NCBI RefSeq assembly: GCF_900110775.1
Contig: NZ_FOEP01000006.1
Span: forward strand, 172,871 to 236,870
DNA: 64,000 bases
Reading direction: 5' to 3'
Origin: Thalassovita taeanensis
Lineage (GTDB): Bacteria; Pseudomonadota; Alphaproteobacteria; Rhodobacterales; Rhodobacteraceae
Position numbers and translations under genes: made by a program. The notes beneath the pieces are model-generated. The model had not been told where the DNA came from. It searched no databases and saw only the letters and a list, made by a program, of their open reading frames with translations. Shown piece after piece: positions 50,189-59,512 of the stretch. How positions within the stretch are numbered: position 1 is the stretch's first letter; each line of letters starts with the position of its first letter.

Positions 50189-50869
50189 TCAGCCCTTTTT
50201 GTGGGCATCCTGCCAGGGGCGCGGCGCCATCAGAAAGGCTTCGACCTCTTTCAGCGTGTGCGCATCGAACGCGCCCGAATCCTTGGCTTCGGCCAGCACA
50301 TCCCACCATGTGCACAGGTGGTGCAGCTGAATCCCATGATCGCCCAGGGTCTTTTTCGTGTCCGGGAAAATGCCGTAATAGAAGATCACCGCCGTATGCC
50401 CGCAGGTGGCGCCGGTTTCGCGAATCGCATCGACAAAGCTCAGCTTGCTGCCGCCATCGGTGGTCAGATCCTCGACCAGCAGAACCCGCTCGCCCTCGCT
50501 CATCATGCCTTCGATACGGGCGTTGCGACCATAGCCTTTGGGTTTTTTACGCACATAGGTCATCGGCAGGGCCATCCGTTCGGCAACCAGCGCGGCAAAG
50601 GGAATACCCGCCGTTTCGCCGCCGGCGATATTGTCAAACGCCTCGAAGCCCGCGTTGCGCATCACGGTGACGGTCAGGAAATCCATCAGCGTGCTGCGGA
50701 TGCGCGGATAGGAAATCAGCTTGCGACAATCGATATAGGTCGGGCTGGGCAGGCCGCTGGCCAGGGTAAACGGCTCGTCCGCATTGAAATGCACGGCCTT
50801 GATTTCCAGCAGCATCCGCGCGGTCAGGCGGGCGATTTCGGCTTGGTCGGGGAAGGAGGAGGGGATCAT
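50189..50869 (-). CDS. pyrE: orotate phosphoribosyltransferase
   Basis: Converts orotate and PRPP to OMP in pyrimidine synthesis. 226 residues; PRPP motif [13 protein letters not shown] near residue 135, [14 protein letters not shown] and [25 protein letters not shown] precedes the ATG. Transcribed with pyrC, with a dispersed repeat between the two. Confidence 0.95.
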   Translation of the reverse strand: MIPSSFPDQAEIARLTARMLLEIKAVHFNADEPFTLASGLPSPTYIDCRKLISYPRIRSTLMDFLTVTVMRNAGFEAFDNIAGGETAGIPFAALVAERMALPMTYVRKKPKGYGRNARIEGMMSEGERVLLVEDLTTDGGSKLSFVDAIRETGATCGHTAVIFYYGIFPDTKKTLGDHGIQLHHLCTWWDVLAEAKDSGAFDAHTLKEVEAFLMAPRPWQDAHKKG

Positions 50870-50900
50870 GGGATGTCCTTTTGCGGGCAGGGCCGTTGGG

Positions 50901-50933
50901 TTTCACATTTTCCAAATATCCCCGCCGGAGGCC
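50901..50933 (-). repeat. dispersed intergenic repeat, copy C
   Basis: On the minus strand GGCCTCCGGCGGGGATATTT then GGAAAATGTGAAA. It lies 52 bases after the pyrC stop and in pyrC orientation, about 32 bases upstream of the pyrE start. Nearly identical to copy B. Confidence 0.72.
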
Positions 50934-50984
50934 TCTGCCCAAAAGGTCTGGCACGTCCGGCGGGAGGATTTGGACAGGGTGCAA

Positions 50985-52028
50985 TCAGGGCTGCACCTGC
51001 CAGTGAACGGGGAAACCGGGGTCGAAGACGGTTACGGGGCCGTCGTCGGTGGCGATCTTGGTGGGAAAGGTCACGGGCGCGTCGGATTTGGTCAGCGTCA
51101 GCGTGGCGGTGTTCACCGGCAAGCGGTAAAAGCCGGGGCCGTTGCGAGAGGCGAACCCCTCCAGCTTGTCCAGCGCGCCCATTTCGTCGAACACATGCGC
51201 CAGCAGGGCCATGGTGTTGGTCGCGGTGAAACAGCCGGCGCAGCCGCAGGCCATTTCCTTGTTTGCATCGGTGTGCGGGGCGCTGTCAGTGCCCAGAAAG
51301 AACCGCGCATCGCCCGAGGTGGCCGCGGCGCGCAGGGCCAAACGGTGGCTTTCGCGCTTGGCGACGGGCAGGCAATAATAATGCGGCTTGATCCCGCCCA
51401 CCAGGATGTGATTGCGGTTGATGATCAGGTGGTGGGTGGTGATCGTCGCACCAAGGTCTGCGGCGTTGGCCTGAACATACTCTACCCCGTTTGAGGTGGT
51501 GATATGTTCCATCACCACGCGCAGGCCGGGTGTGGCGCGGCGCACCGGGTCAAGCACGCGGTCGATGAACACGGCCTCGCGGTCGAAGATATCCACGTCG
51601 GGGTCTGTCACCTCGCCGTGCACGCACAGCGGCAGGCCGATTTCGGCCATCTTCTCAAGCACCGGGCGGACGGTGTCGAAATTTGTCACGCCCGAGGCAG
51701 AGTTGGTGGTGGCCCCGGCGGGGTAAAGCTTGACCGCCTTGACCAGACCCGAGGCATGCGCGGCGGCCACATCGGCGGGGTCGGTCTGTTCGGTCAGATA
51801 GAGCGTCATCAGCGGGTCGAACTGCATCCCCTCGGGCAGCGCCGCAAGGATCCGGTCGCGATATGCGGCGGCTTGTGCAGCGGTCACCACGGGCGGCACC
51901 AGATTGGGCATGATGATGGCGCGGGCGAAGTGGCGGGCGGTTTCGGGCAGGACAGCGCCCAGCATCGCGCCGTCGCGCAGATGCAGGTGCCAGTCATCGG
52001 GCCGGGGGATGGTGATGGATGTGCTCAT
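50985..52028 (-). CDS. pyrC: dihydroorotase
   Basis: Class II dihydroorotase, 347 residues. Zinc ligands in [12 protein letters not shown] (HxH) near residue 15 and the carboxylated lysine in [15 protein letters not shown] near residue 100; the C-terminal [11 protein letters not shown] carries the catalytic Asp. Forms carbamoyl aspartate/dihydroorotate equilibrium. Upstream of pyrE in the same direction. Confidence 0.95.
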   Translation of the reverse strand: MSTSITIPRPDDWHLHLRDGAMLGAVLPETARHFARAIIMPNLVPPVVTAAQAAAYRDRILAALPEGMQFDPLMTLYLTEQTDPADVAAAHASGLVKAVKLYPAGATTNSASGVTNFDTVRPVLEKMAEIGLPLCVHGEVTDPDVDIFDREAVFIDRVLDPVRRATPGLRVVMEHITTSNGVEYVQANAADLGATITTHHLIINRNHILVGGIKPHYYCLPVAKRESHRLALRAAATSGDARFFLGTDSAPHTDANKEMACGCAGCFTATNTMALLAHVFDEMGALDKLEGFASRNGPGFYRLPVNTATLTLTKSDAPVTFPTKIATDDGPVTVFDPGFPVHWQVQP

Positions 52029-52082
52029 GCCCCGCGATTACACAATCGCGGGGCTTTGGGCCAGTGGGCTATTGCGCAAAAA

Positions 52083-53042
52083 TCAGCTGCGGGCGGGCGG
52101 AATGTCGATCTTGCCTTCGGCTGCGGCCTTTTCAAGCGCGTCCAGGCGGCGACGAATGCGCGGGGCGTTCATCCGCGCCAGCACATTGCGGCACAGTATC
52201 GTGGCCAGATAGGGGCGGTCGGCCACATCCAGCCGCGCCAGCAACCCGCGCAGGTAAGAGGGGTGCTCGCGCCGGGCGCGGAACAGCTTGGCGAAGTCGG
52301 CGGCGGTGAATTTTCCCTCGCCAACGCGGGCCAGAAGTGGAAACAGGATTTCCATCGCCAGCAGTTCCGATTGCAGCGCGTCGCCCATGTTGGGCATCCG
52401 CAGCTTGGTCACGTTGGGGCGGGTGAACAAGGCGGCGTGCATGGCGTCCAGATCCTCGGTCGGATCATAAAGCACAAACGCCTGATCGGCGGCGTCCAGC
52501 ATATCGGGGGCATAGCCGAAGCGATCGGTGAAAGAGGTGCGGCGCATTTCGATAAAGCGGTCGTCCCATTCGGTGACGCGCGGATCCAGCGTGGCCTGCG
52601 GTTGCACCGCCACGACGGTGGCACCGGGGGCGGCGACGGAAAACGCCGATGCCGCATAGCCGCAGGGACCGGCGCCGTAGAACACAACGCGCTCGAATTC
52701 CTCGAAGAAGCCATCGTCGATCAGGCGGTCGAAAAACCCATAGACATGCGAATCACGGAACCAGGTGTCGCCGTCGCTGATCACGCTGAGGTGCGACCAG
52801 CCAAAGGCGCGCGCAAGATCCCAGCCCAGAGGCTGAGCGGTTTCCGACAGGGCCTGAATGCCCTGGATCGTTTCGAACGTGACCAGAAGAATCGGCTTCT
52901 CGTCAATGTAGCCGGCGCAATGACGCTCGCCCAAAGGCTGAAAAAAGCCGGTTTCTTCGGTGATCTGCTCCAACTTCTTCAACCACGCGGCTTTTTTCAG
53001 GCCATTCAGCGGGGTATCCAAAGGGTTCGGCGCGTCCAGCAT
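52083..53042 (-). CDS. unknown protein, Rossmann/hydrolase-like, roseobacter type
   Basis: 319 residues. The core contains FYGAGPCGYAASAFSVAAPGATVVAVQPQATLDP near residue 130, suggesting an alpha/beta fold with a Gly-rich loop, and DGDTWFRDSHVYGFFDRL. Similar proteins in roseobacters are sometimes labelled phosphoadenosine phosphosulfate reductase; I see no PAPS-reductase Cys motif (ECGLH type), so I do not accept that name. AGGAAATACTGGC is a good ribosome-binding site. It lies beside the GT/sulfotransferase cluster. Confidence 0.72.
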   Translation of the reverse strand: MLDAPNPLDTPLNGLKKAAWLKKLEQITEETGFFQPLGERHCAGYIDEKPILLVTFETIQGIQALSETAQPLGWDLARAFGWSHLSVISDGDTWFRDSHVYGFFDRLIDDGFFEEFERVVFYGAGPCGYAASAFSVAAPGATVVAVQPQATLDPRVTEWDDRFIEMRRTSFTDRFGYAPDMLDAADQAFVLYDPTEDLDAMHAALFTRPNVTKLRMPNMGDALQSELLAMEILFPLLARVGEGKFTAADFAKLFRARREHPSYLRGLLARLDVADRPYLATILCRNVLARMNAPRIRRRLDALEKAAAEGKIDIPPARS

Positions 53043-53144
53043 GCCAGTATTTCCTCATATGCTCCGCATTCGGGCGGATGTCAGTTGAGTAAAATCTAGG
53101 CGCGCATTGGGGCGAAATTGCGGAAAATCCTAGGGCATTCTGGG

Positions 53145-54194
53145 CTAGTCCGGGTCAGAATTGCGGCCCAGATTGGCGTGATGCACCAGATAGCGCGCGG
53201 CCCGCTGCGACACGGGGCGCGTGGGTGGGGTCATCAGCAAGCGGCCAAAAAGCGCCCGGAAAGGTTCGCGTTTCAGCAGGGTTTCGAACCGTGATTTGCG
53301 CCAGGTGACGGCCTGTTGGTGCAGGTCCGACAGCTGGGGATCGGCCTTCAGCCGGTCCAGTTCGGCCTGCATCTGCGGGGCGAGGCGCTGCACGGTGCGG
53401 TCGTCGTCGGTGGAGAAATTACGCTCGACCCAGTAATCGAGGTCCAGCATGTGATCGGAATGCACCGCGCGGCCACGGTCGGCCTTGAGCACATAGGTTT
53501 CCATCGCGCCCAGCGGATAGTGGTTGAGCTGCACCAGCGCGTGATTGGGGCGGCCGTAGGGGGAAAAGATCCGGTTGGTGGCGAATTTGCGGTCCAGCGC
53601 GCGGCCTTCGCCATCGAACCAGCGGGCATTCTCCAGCCGGTCCTTGTTGGGGCTGCGCGGGCGGTGCACGCCCAGTTTGGCGTAGGTGCCATCGTTGCGG
53701 TAGAGCGTCTTGAACATCGACGCGCGCCAAGGCCAATAAAGCACGTTGGGTGCCGCGCGGGTGAAGGTCTGGGTGACGGGCCGATCCTCGTACCGGATCG
53801 CACCGGCGTTGCCGAACAGCCGCCAGGTCAGGGTGATTGCAGTGGCATCGGGCAGGGCGGCCAGCAGCGCGGGCAGGGTGTGATCGCCGGTGTGGATATT
53901 GACGAACTCATCAACATCCAGCGGCAGAATCCAATCGGCCTGTTGCACCGGGGCCATGTCGGCGGCGGCTTTGAGCGCGGTGAACTGGATGCCGCCCTTG
54001 GCATAGGGGCCATCGTTGCGCACGTGGGTCACAAGCCCCATCGCGTCCAGCCGGTCCAGCATGGTATCGGTGCCGTCCTGACAGTCATTGGAAAACACCA
54101 GAAAGTCGGTGAAGCCAACGGCGCGGTGATGCGCAAGCCATTCCAGCAGGAAGGCCGCTTCGTTCCGCACGGTAAGGACAGCGAGGAATTTCAA
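53145..54194 (-). CDS. glycosyltransferase family 2 protein (PF13704-like)
   Basis: 349 residues. N-terminal MKFLAVLTVRNEAAFLLEWLAHHRAVGFTDFLVFSNDCQDGT with a GT-A fold and the metal-binding ILPLDVDEFVNIHTGDHT near residue 92. The C-terminal half contains the family's VQLNHYPLGAMETYVLKADRGRAVHSDHMLDLDYW. Sugar substrate unknown. Nine bases after the fusion gene at 54204, same operon. Confidence 0.87.
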   Translation of the reverse strand: MKFLAVLTVRNEAAFLLEWLAHHRAVGFTDFLVFSNDCQDGTDTMLDRLDAMGLVTHVRNDGPYAKGGIQFTALKAAADMAPVQQADWILPLDVDEFVNIHTGDHTLPALLAALPDATAITLTWRLFGNAGAIRYEDRPVTQTFTRAAPNVLYWPWRASMFKTLYRNDGTYAKLGVHRPRSPNKDRLENARWFDGEGRALDRKFATNRIFSPYGRPNHALVQLNHYPLGAMETYVLKADRGRAVHSDHMLDLDYWVERNFSTDDDRTVQRLAPQMQAELDRLKADPQLSDLHQQAVTWRKSRFETLLKREPFRALFGRLLMTPPTRPVSQRAARYLVHHANLGRNSDPD

Positions 54195-54203
54195 TGCCTT
54201 GCC

Positions 54204-56579
54204 CTAGCTTTCCATATCCAGCGCCAGTGCATAGGCGACGCGCTCTGTCTCGTTGAGTTTGAGCTTCAGGGCCTGGTCGTACAGTTCCTGAAACTCGGGG
54301 TTCTGGTGCAGTTCATCGGCCTTGGCGCGGTGCCAGTCCAGCCCGCTTTGGTGCCACTGGCGCAGGGTGTCGTCGGCCATCAGCCGGTCATATTCGGCGC
54401 GCAGGCGGGGAGTGTTGCGCTGAATGGTGAGGTCTTTGAAGTCGCACCAATCCATGCGGATCCAGTAGTTCAGCCCGATCGAGCGATCCACATGCAGCGC
54501 GCGGCCCCGCTGACGTTTGATCAGAAAGCTTTCGGCGCTGCGCAGGGCATAGTGGTTGAGTTGCAGCAGGTCATAGCCGATGGATTTCTTCGAACTGCGC
54601 CAGCCGTTGTCGGCGGCCTCTTTGGTCATGTCCTGACCCGATCCGTTGACCCATTTCACCCGTTTGCGGAATTTTTCATCCAGCTTGTTGGGGCGGTGAC
54701 AGCTGATCTTCTCGTAGGCGCCGATGTTGCGGAACATGGTCTTGAAACCCCAGACTGTGTGGGGCTTGGGGCAGAATTTCGGTGCGCAGGTGTCGAACTG
54801 ATCAACGACAAAATCATCGGACAGGTCGGTCACGCCGTTGTGCCCAAACAGCCGCCAGGTCATCGCCACGTTGGTGGCATCGGGTGTGTGGGCAAAGAAA
54901 TCGGCCAGCGTGCCGTTGCCGGTGCGGACGTTCATGAACTCGTCCACGTCGATATGGATGATCCATTCGGCGTTGATCAGCACGGGTTCTTTCTGCGCCT
55001 GATTGAGCGCGTATTGCTGCGGCGAGTTGCCTTTCCAGTTGTCGTTGTTGCGGTGTTGCAGCACGCCCATTTCCTGAAGCCGGTCAAGGATTTCGGTCGT
55101 GCCGTCCTCGCAACCGTTGGTGTAGATCAGGAAGTTGTCGACGCCGATGGCGCGGTGATAGGCGACCCATTCGATAATATAGGGCGCTTCGTTCTTCATG
55201 CAGCCAACGATAACGTTGCCGGAATTGCCCGGCGGCAGGTCGCGCGGGGCAACGGGGGTATAGGCGGGGCCGGGCTGATCTTCGTCGCTGGGGCCGATCC
55301 GGTTGTGCGGACGGAAGGACGAGGTTTTGAGCTTTTCGTAATTCTGCATCGCCAGCGGTGTCATGAGCGCGCTGGCTTGCGCCACGGCGGCTTGGGGCGC
55401 GGGGACAGGGGCGGGCGCCGAACCTTCTGCGGGCGTGTCATTCAGCCGGGCGATATCGGCGGCCTTGGTCTTGCGCGCGTCGTTGGTGGCCTTGTCGATG
55501 CGCCACAGGAACGCCAACAGGTATTGCGTGGGGCGAAAGCCGCGGGTCGGGTCGGCCTCGGTCCACGCGGGGCGGGCGCGGTCGCGTTTCAGGCAGGCTT
55601 CGGTCAGGGCGGGGTGGGCCTTGCGCAGATCCTTGTTCGCCGTCTCAAAGGTTTTGGACACTGCAACAAGGCTGCCGGGGGGGATGGGATCGCCGGGCAC
55701 GGCAATTTCGCCGATGAATTTACGCCACAGCTGGCGCGGCAGCAGCCGGTCCGAGGTGCTGAGCACCTTGAGCAGCAGCTCGTTCATCTGCCGCCCGCGG
55801 GCCAGCCATGCGGCTGAGGGTTGTTGCGGCGGCGTGTCGGGGCTGGCGCGGCCAAGGGTGTCTTCGATACCGAAGGCGGCGCGGATTTCATCGGTGGCGG
55901 CCTCCGAATAAAACAGCGTCTCGTCATAGGGGCGCAGGGCAACGGTGCCGGGGCCGAAGACCTGTTCCCATTCCTGCACCATGCGGGGGTAGTCCAGCCA
56001 GAAGGCCGGGCATTGGGTTTCAAGGAACTGGCCGTTTTGCGGCACAATTTTATGCGCGTCCAACAGGGCGTCATCCCACCAGTCGGCGGTGCCCGCCATC
56101 TCAAGCTCGACCTCAAGCGAGGTGGCGCGGCCTTCCATCAGCTGTGCGGCATAGTGGCGAGCCAGAAGGCGGCCCTGTTCGTCAATATGGGCGACGATGC
56201 GAATGTCATCCGACAGCGGCGCCAGCAGCGCCTTGAGCCGCTGGATCTCGGACGGGCGGGCAAGCGAGGCGCCAAGCTGACTGCACGACAAGATCATTGT
56301 GTGCGGCGTGGTCGCGGCAACATCACGGGCCAGCGCCTGTGCGACCTCGGCATAAAGCCCGGCCTGTTTGTCGCCGGTGATGAAGCCGCGATTGAAGCGC
56401 AGCGGGTCGATGTGATCGGGGTCGGTGACGGCCATGAACAGCCGGGTGTGGTTGCGCGGGCCAAGCGCGCGGGGAAACAGGATGCCTTTGCCCGCCAGCT
56501 GTTCGCGCTTGTCGGCCATGACCCGTTGCAGGCGGTCGGCACCGACATGCTCCATCCCGATATGAATATAGATCCGCAT
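54204..56579 (-). CDS. fusion: degenerate sulfotransferase-like domain plus glycosyltransferase
   Basis: 791 residues. Residues 1-300 begin with IHIGMEHVGADRLQ, which occupies the place of the sulfotransferase PAPS loop HxGxxKTGTTxLQ, but Lys and Thr are missing; residues about 128-152 (DDIRIVAHIDEQGRLLARHYA) correspond to the 3'-phosphate region where VxRRQ is usual, again degenerate. After a Pro/Ala linker (about 385-455) comes a PF13704-like glycosyltransferase (GCMKNEAPYIIEWVAYHRAIGVDNFLIYTNGCEDGT; IHIDVDEFMNVRTGNGT). The N-domain probably no longer transfers sulfate. Overlaps the next gene by one base. Confidence 0.82.
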   Translation of the reverse strand: MRIYIHIGMEHVGADRLQRVMADKREQLAGKGILFPRALGPRNHTRLFMAVTDPDHIDPLRFNRGFITGDKQAGLYAEVAQALARDVAATTPHTMILSCSQLGASLARPSEIQRLKALLAPLSDDIRIVAHIDEQGRLLARHYAAQLMEGRATSLEVELEMAGTADWWDDALLDAHKIVPQNGQFLETQCPAFWLDYPRMVQEWEQVFGPGTVALRPYDETLFYSEAATDEIRAAFGIEDTLGRASPDTPPQQPSAAWLARGRQMNELLLKVLSTSDRLLPRQLWRKFIGEIAVPGDPIPPGSLVAVSKTFETANKDLRKAHPALTEACLKRDRARPAWTEADPTRGFRPTQYLLAFLWRIDKATNDARKTKAADIARLNDTPAEGSAPAPVPAPQAAVAQASALMTPLAMQNYEKLKTSSFRPHNRIGPSDEDQPGPAYTPVAPRDLPPGNSGNVIVGCMKNEAPYIIEWVAYHRAIGVDNFLIYTNGCEDGTTEILDRLQEMGVLQHRNNDNWKGNSPQQYALNQAQKEPVLINAEWIIHIDVDEFMNVRTGNGTLADFFAHTPDATNVAMTWRLFGHNGVTDLSDDFVVDQFDTCAPKFCPKPHTVWGFKTMFRNIGAYEKISCHRPNKLDEKFRKRVKWVNGSGQDMTKEAADNGWRSSKKSIGYDLLQLNHYALRSAESFLIKRQRGRALHVDRSIGLNYWIRMDWCDFKDLTIQRNTPRLRAEYDRLMADDTLRQWHQSGLDWHRAKADELHQNPEFQELYDQALKLKLNETERVAYALALDMES

Positions 56580-57223
56580 CAGACGGCCCCGGCTGTGATT
56601 GCTTGGGCGGTACGGTTGCGATTGGCCTTGCCCCACCATGTCAGGGGCACGCCGATATGGGCGCTGATCTTGGTTGCCGCGTCGCTGTCACTCACATCAT
56701 ACTCCAGAAAATCACTGTCATCACGGAAAAGCTGGCGCAGATGGGCATAGTGCGCCTTGATCCATTGCACCCGCTCGAGCGTGGTTTGGCCAAAGCCCTT
56801 TGGCAGACCGGGGATGGAGTTGTTGGGCAGGCGTTCAATGCCCAGATTGGACCAGCGCAGCATGCTGTCGGACAGCTGCCGTGGATCGCGCGACGAGGCA
56901 AGAAATTTGGTGCCCGGATGGTGGCGGCGGATGGCATCAATCAGGCCCCAATCCATCTGCGGCCACAGCGACAGCCCCTCGCGTAAGACATTGATTTCAG
57001 TGAAGGCATCGAAGCCCTCAAGCGCGGAAAGCGGATCGCCAGTATGGAAATAACCATCATAAAGGACCTGCCCGACAAAGGCCTGATGCAGGCTGGCGTC
57101 ATCGGTCTGGCGGCGGCGGATACGGTAATCGGCCACCTTCAGACCGGCCAGTTTCAGCGCGCGGGCCAGCGTGGTCGTGCCGGATTTCGGCAGGCCCAGA
57201 TTAACAACGCGCAGGCGGGTCAT
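56579..57223 (-). CDS. sulfotransferase family protein
   Basis: 214 residues. PAPS-binding loop NLGLPKSGTTTLARAL at residues 7-22 with the Lys and Ser/Thr intact, and the 3'-phosphate region FLASSRDPRQLSDSMLRW near residue 105. Expected to sulfate a carbohydrate or small molecule; the flanking glycosyltransferases suggest a polysaccharide or glycolipid acceptor. Overlaps the fusion gene (TGATG) and the GT gene at 57220. Confidence 0.85.
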   Translation of the reverse strand: MTRLRVVNLGLPKSGTTTLARALKLAGLKVADYRIRRRQTDDASLHQAFVGQVLYDGYFHTGDPLSALEGFDAFTEINVLREGLSLWPQMDWGLIDAIRRHHPGTKFLASSRDPRQLSDSMLRWSNLGIERLPNNSIPGLPKGFGQTTLERVQWIKAHYAHLRQLFRDDSDFLEYDVSDSDAATKISAHIGVPLTWWGKANRNRTAQAITAGAV

Positions 57224-58251
57224 ATGCTCAGCCCCAGCTTGGCCAGAAGCGCCTCTTCCTGCGGGGGGAGTTTGCTGGCGCCGCGCAGGTGGTCGCGCAT
57301 GTCCTGATAGGCAGGTTGCGCCAGCAATTCATCGCGTTTGGCCAGATGCAGGCGGACGGTGTCGGCGTGCAGGGCGGCGATCTCGGGGTCGGATTTCAGA
57401 TCGGCCAGCGCGGTTTCCAGCGCGGGCAGGTAGCGCTGGATGCTGAGATCGGTCCAGGCGGGATCGTTACGCTCGCGCCAGTAAGTATCATCAAACGCAC
57501 GGTTTTCACGGTTCACATCACCGCGGTCGTTCTTGACGAGATAGCTGTCGAGCGAGCGCAGGGCGTAGTGATTGAGCGTGGCAAGCTCGCGGGCGCCTTG
57601 GGCGGGGAACTTGCGGATGCGGCGGGGGTTGGCGGCGACGAGGAATTTGTGCTGCACCGGGTTGCCGGAGCCATCGGTCCAGCTTGGGCGGCGTTTTTGC
57701 GGCAGTTTGGCTTTGAAAAACGGCCGGTGGGCGCCGTAGTAGTGCAGGGGAAAGTCGTTGCGGACCAATGACTTGACCTCGATCGCGGATTCGCCGCACC
57801 ACAGGTCGGGATTGTGCGAGCGGGTGAACTGGGCGATGACGGGGCGGTCTTCGAAGGCTTCGATATCGTCATTGGCAAAAAACTGGAAATTGACCGAGAT
57901 CGCCTGCGGATTGCCACAGGCGTTAACCAAGGCGGGGATGGTGTGATCGCCGGTGTGGATGTTGAGGAATTCATCGACATCCGCGACCCAGACCCAATCG
58001 GCATTCTGCACGATATCCTGCTTGGCGGCATCCTGAAGCGCCTCCATCTGATAGTTGCGGCCTTGGGCGGGGTTGGGCAGGTGGCGCAGGTGGCCGCGCG
58101 CGGCGAGCGCATCCAGCAGCCGGTCGGTGCCGTCGGTGCAATCGTTTGAATAAAAAAGGAAATCTGTGACGCCGATCAGGCGGTTGAAGGCGATCCATTC
58201 CAGCAGGAAAGGGCCTTCGTTCTTCACGCAGGTGACGGCGGTTACGCGCAT
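57220..58251 (-). CDS. glycosyltransferase family 2 protein (PF13704-like)
   Basis: 343 residues from ATG 58251 (MRVTAVTCVKNEGPFLLEWIAFNRLIGVTDFLFYSNDC). The metal-binding region is VWVADVDEFLNIHTGDHTIP near residue 88. Shares VxNE, SNDCTDGT, LNHYALRSLDSYLVKNDRG with the neighbours at 53145 and 54204, so these are paralogues. First gene of the four-gene minus-strand cluster. An upstream in-frame start at 58383 is unlikely; it lies on a candidate promoter. Confidence 0.86.
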   Translation of the reverse strand: MRVTAVTCVKNEGPFLLEWIAFNRLIGVTDFLFYSNDCTDGTDRLLDALAARGHLRHLPNPAQGRNYQMEALQDAAKQDIVQNADWVWVADVDEFLNIHTGDHTIPALVNACGNPQAISVNFQFFANDDIEAFEDRPVIAQFTRSHNPDLWCGESAIEVKSLVRNDFPLHYYGAHRPFFKAKLPQKRRPSWTDGSGNPVQHKFLVAANPRRIRKFPAQGARELATLNHYALRSLDSYLVKNDRGDVNRENRAFDDTYWRERNDPAWTDLSIQRYLPALETALADLKSDPEIAALHADTVRLHLAKRDELLAQPAYQDMRDHLRGASKLPPQEEALLAKLGLSI

Positions 58252-58354
58252 GGCGCCGCCTCCGTCTGGTCCGGTTGTGTCCGTTGCATCGTTTCTGCCC
58301 GCCGCTGGCTTTGGGAGGTGGAACCCCCAGTGTAGCCGTTTGTTCTTTTCCAAA

Positions 58355-58383
58355 ACCATGACATTTCGGTGTGAAATCGTCAA
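58355..58383 (-). promoter_or_regulatory. weak candidate promoter of glycosyltransferase cluster
   Basis: On the minus strand TTGACG (58383-58378), 17 bases, CATGGT (58360-58355). The -10 is poor, but the -35 is good and the AT-rich context fits. Leader about 95 bases. Confidence 0.3.
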
Positions 58384-58449
58384 TGTTTGCAGTGGTTTTT
58401 TCTAAAATGGAAACAATCAAAACCGGGTTTTGCACGGGCTTTCGGTAAC

Positions 58450-58482
58450 GCGTCGGTATTGCGTCGGTATTACGTCGGTATT
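58450..58482 (+). repeat. three tandem 11-base repeats upstream of moxR
   Basis: GCGTCGGTATT twice then ACGTCGGTATT, in perfect 11-base register (one helical turn). About 120 bases before the moxR start, so candidates for adjacent regulator-binding sites. Confidence 0.7.
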
Positions 58483-58602
58483 TGCACAGGGAGGATGGCG
58501 AGCGACAATGGCAAGGGGCGATGGAGCGCCGGGGGGTGCTACGTTGGTCGAGCTTGACCCCACCCGCGTGGCGGTGCCTGTTTGGCGCGAGGGAGGTACA
58601 TC

Positions 58603-59511
58603 ATGGTGCAGGTGAGTTCGATTGACGAGGTGCAGCAGCGGCTGGAGGGGCAGGATTATGTCTGTGACAGGGCGCTGGCGACGGTGGTGTTTCTAGCGCT
58701 GAAACTGGGGCGGCCTTTGTTTCTGGAGGGCGAAGCGGGCACCGGCAAGACCGAGATTGCCAAGGCGATTGCCGCGGCTTTGGGGCGGCGGCTGATCCGG
58801 TTGCAATGCTATGAGGGCCTGGACGCGGCAAGCGCGGTCTATGACTGGAACTTTGCCGCGCAGATGATCGCCATTCGCACGGCCGAGGCCGCAGGCGGCG
58901 CGGACCGGGATGCGCTGAAATCCGAGCTGTTCACTGAGGAGTATCTGATCGAGCGGCCCCTGTTGCAGGCAATGCGGCCACAGGTGGGCGGCGCGCCGGT
59001 GTTGTTGATTGACGAGATCGACCGCACCGACGAGCCGTTCGAGGCGTTTCTGCTGGAGGCGCTGAGCGATTTTCAGGTGACGATCCCTGAGTTGGGCACG
59101 ATCCGCGCGCCCGAGCCGCCGATTGTGATCCTGACCTCGAACCGGACGCGCGAGGTGCATGATGCGCTGAAGCGGCGGTGTCTGTACCACTGGGTCGATT
59201 ACCCGAATTTCGAGCGCGAGCTGGAGATTTTGCACGCGCGGGCGCCCGAGGCAGCAGAGGCATTGAGCCGCGAGGTGGTGGCCTTTGTGCAGCGGCTGCG
59301 CACCGAGGATCTGTTCAAGAAACCCGGTGTGGCGGAGACGATTGATTGGGCCAAGTGTTTGCTGGCACTGGATGTGATAGATCTGAGCCCCGAGGTGATC
59401 GCCGATACGCTGGGCGCGATCCTGAAGTATCAGGATGATATTGCGCGGTTGCAGGGCTCAGAGGCGAAGCGGCTGCTGGATGAGGCCAAGGCGGGGTTGG
59501 AGCCCGCGTAG
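58603..59511 (+). CDS. MoxR-family AAA ATPase (CoxD-like)
   Basis: 302 residues. Walker A LEGEAGTGKTEIAKAI near residue 38, Walker B VLLIDEIDRTDEPF near residue 133, sensor SNRTREVHDALKRRC. The MoxR/CoxD chaperone assists metal insertion into the molybdenum hydroxylase. ATG 58603 is behind GGGAGG; a longer start at 58582 is possible. It precedes the VWA protein by one base and the CO-dehydrogenase-type genes follow. Confidence 0.9.
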   Translation: MVQVSSIDEVQQRLEGQDYVCDRALATVVFLALKLGRPLFLEGEAGTGKTEIAKAIAAALGRRLIRLQCYEGLDAASAVYDWNFAAQMIAIRTAEAAGGADRDALKSELFTEEYLIERPLLQAMRPQVGGAPVLLIDEIDRTDEPFEAFLLEALSDFQVTIPELGTIRAPEPPIVILTSNRTREVHDALKRRCLYHWVDYPNFERELEILHARAPEAAEALSREVVAFVQRLRTEDLFKKPGVAETIDWAKCLLALDVIDLSPEVIADTLGAILKYQDDIARLQGSEAKRLLDEAKAGLEPA

Positions 59512-59512
59512 G

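Larger units (their letters stand above)
58252..58602. other. 350-base intergenic region between glycosyltransferase and moxR genes
   Basis: Divergent promoter region. It holds an AT-rich patch (about 58335-58430), a possible minus-strand promoter TTGACG-N17-CATGGT at 58355-58383, an inverted repeat TTTCCA/TGGAAA (58347-58352 and 58408-58413) and three 11-base direct repeats (58450-58482). I see no protein-coding gene in it. Confidence 0.6.

Noticed and set aside
52083..53042. Phosphoadenosine phosphosulfate reductase for the 319-residue protein
   Set aside because: No PAPS-reductase active-site Cys motif or characteristic sequence is seen.
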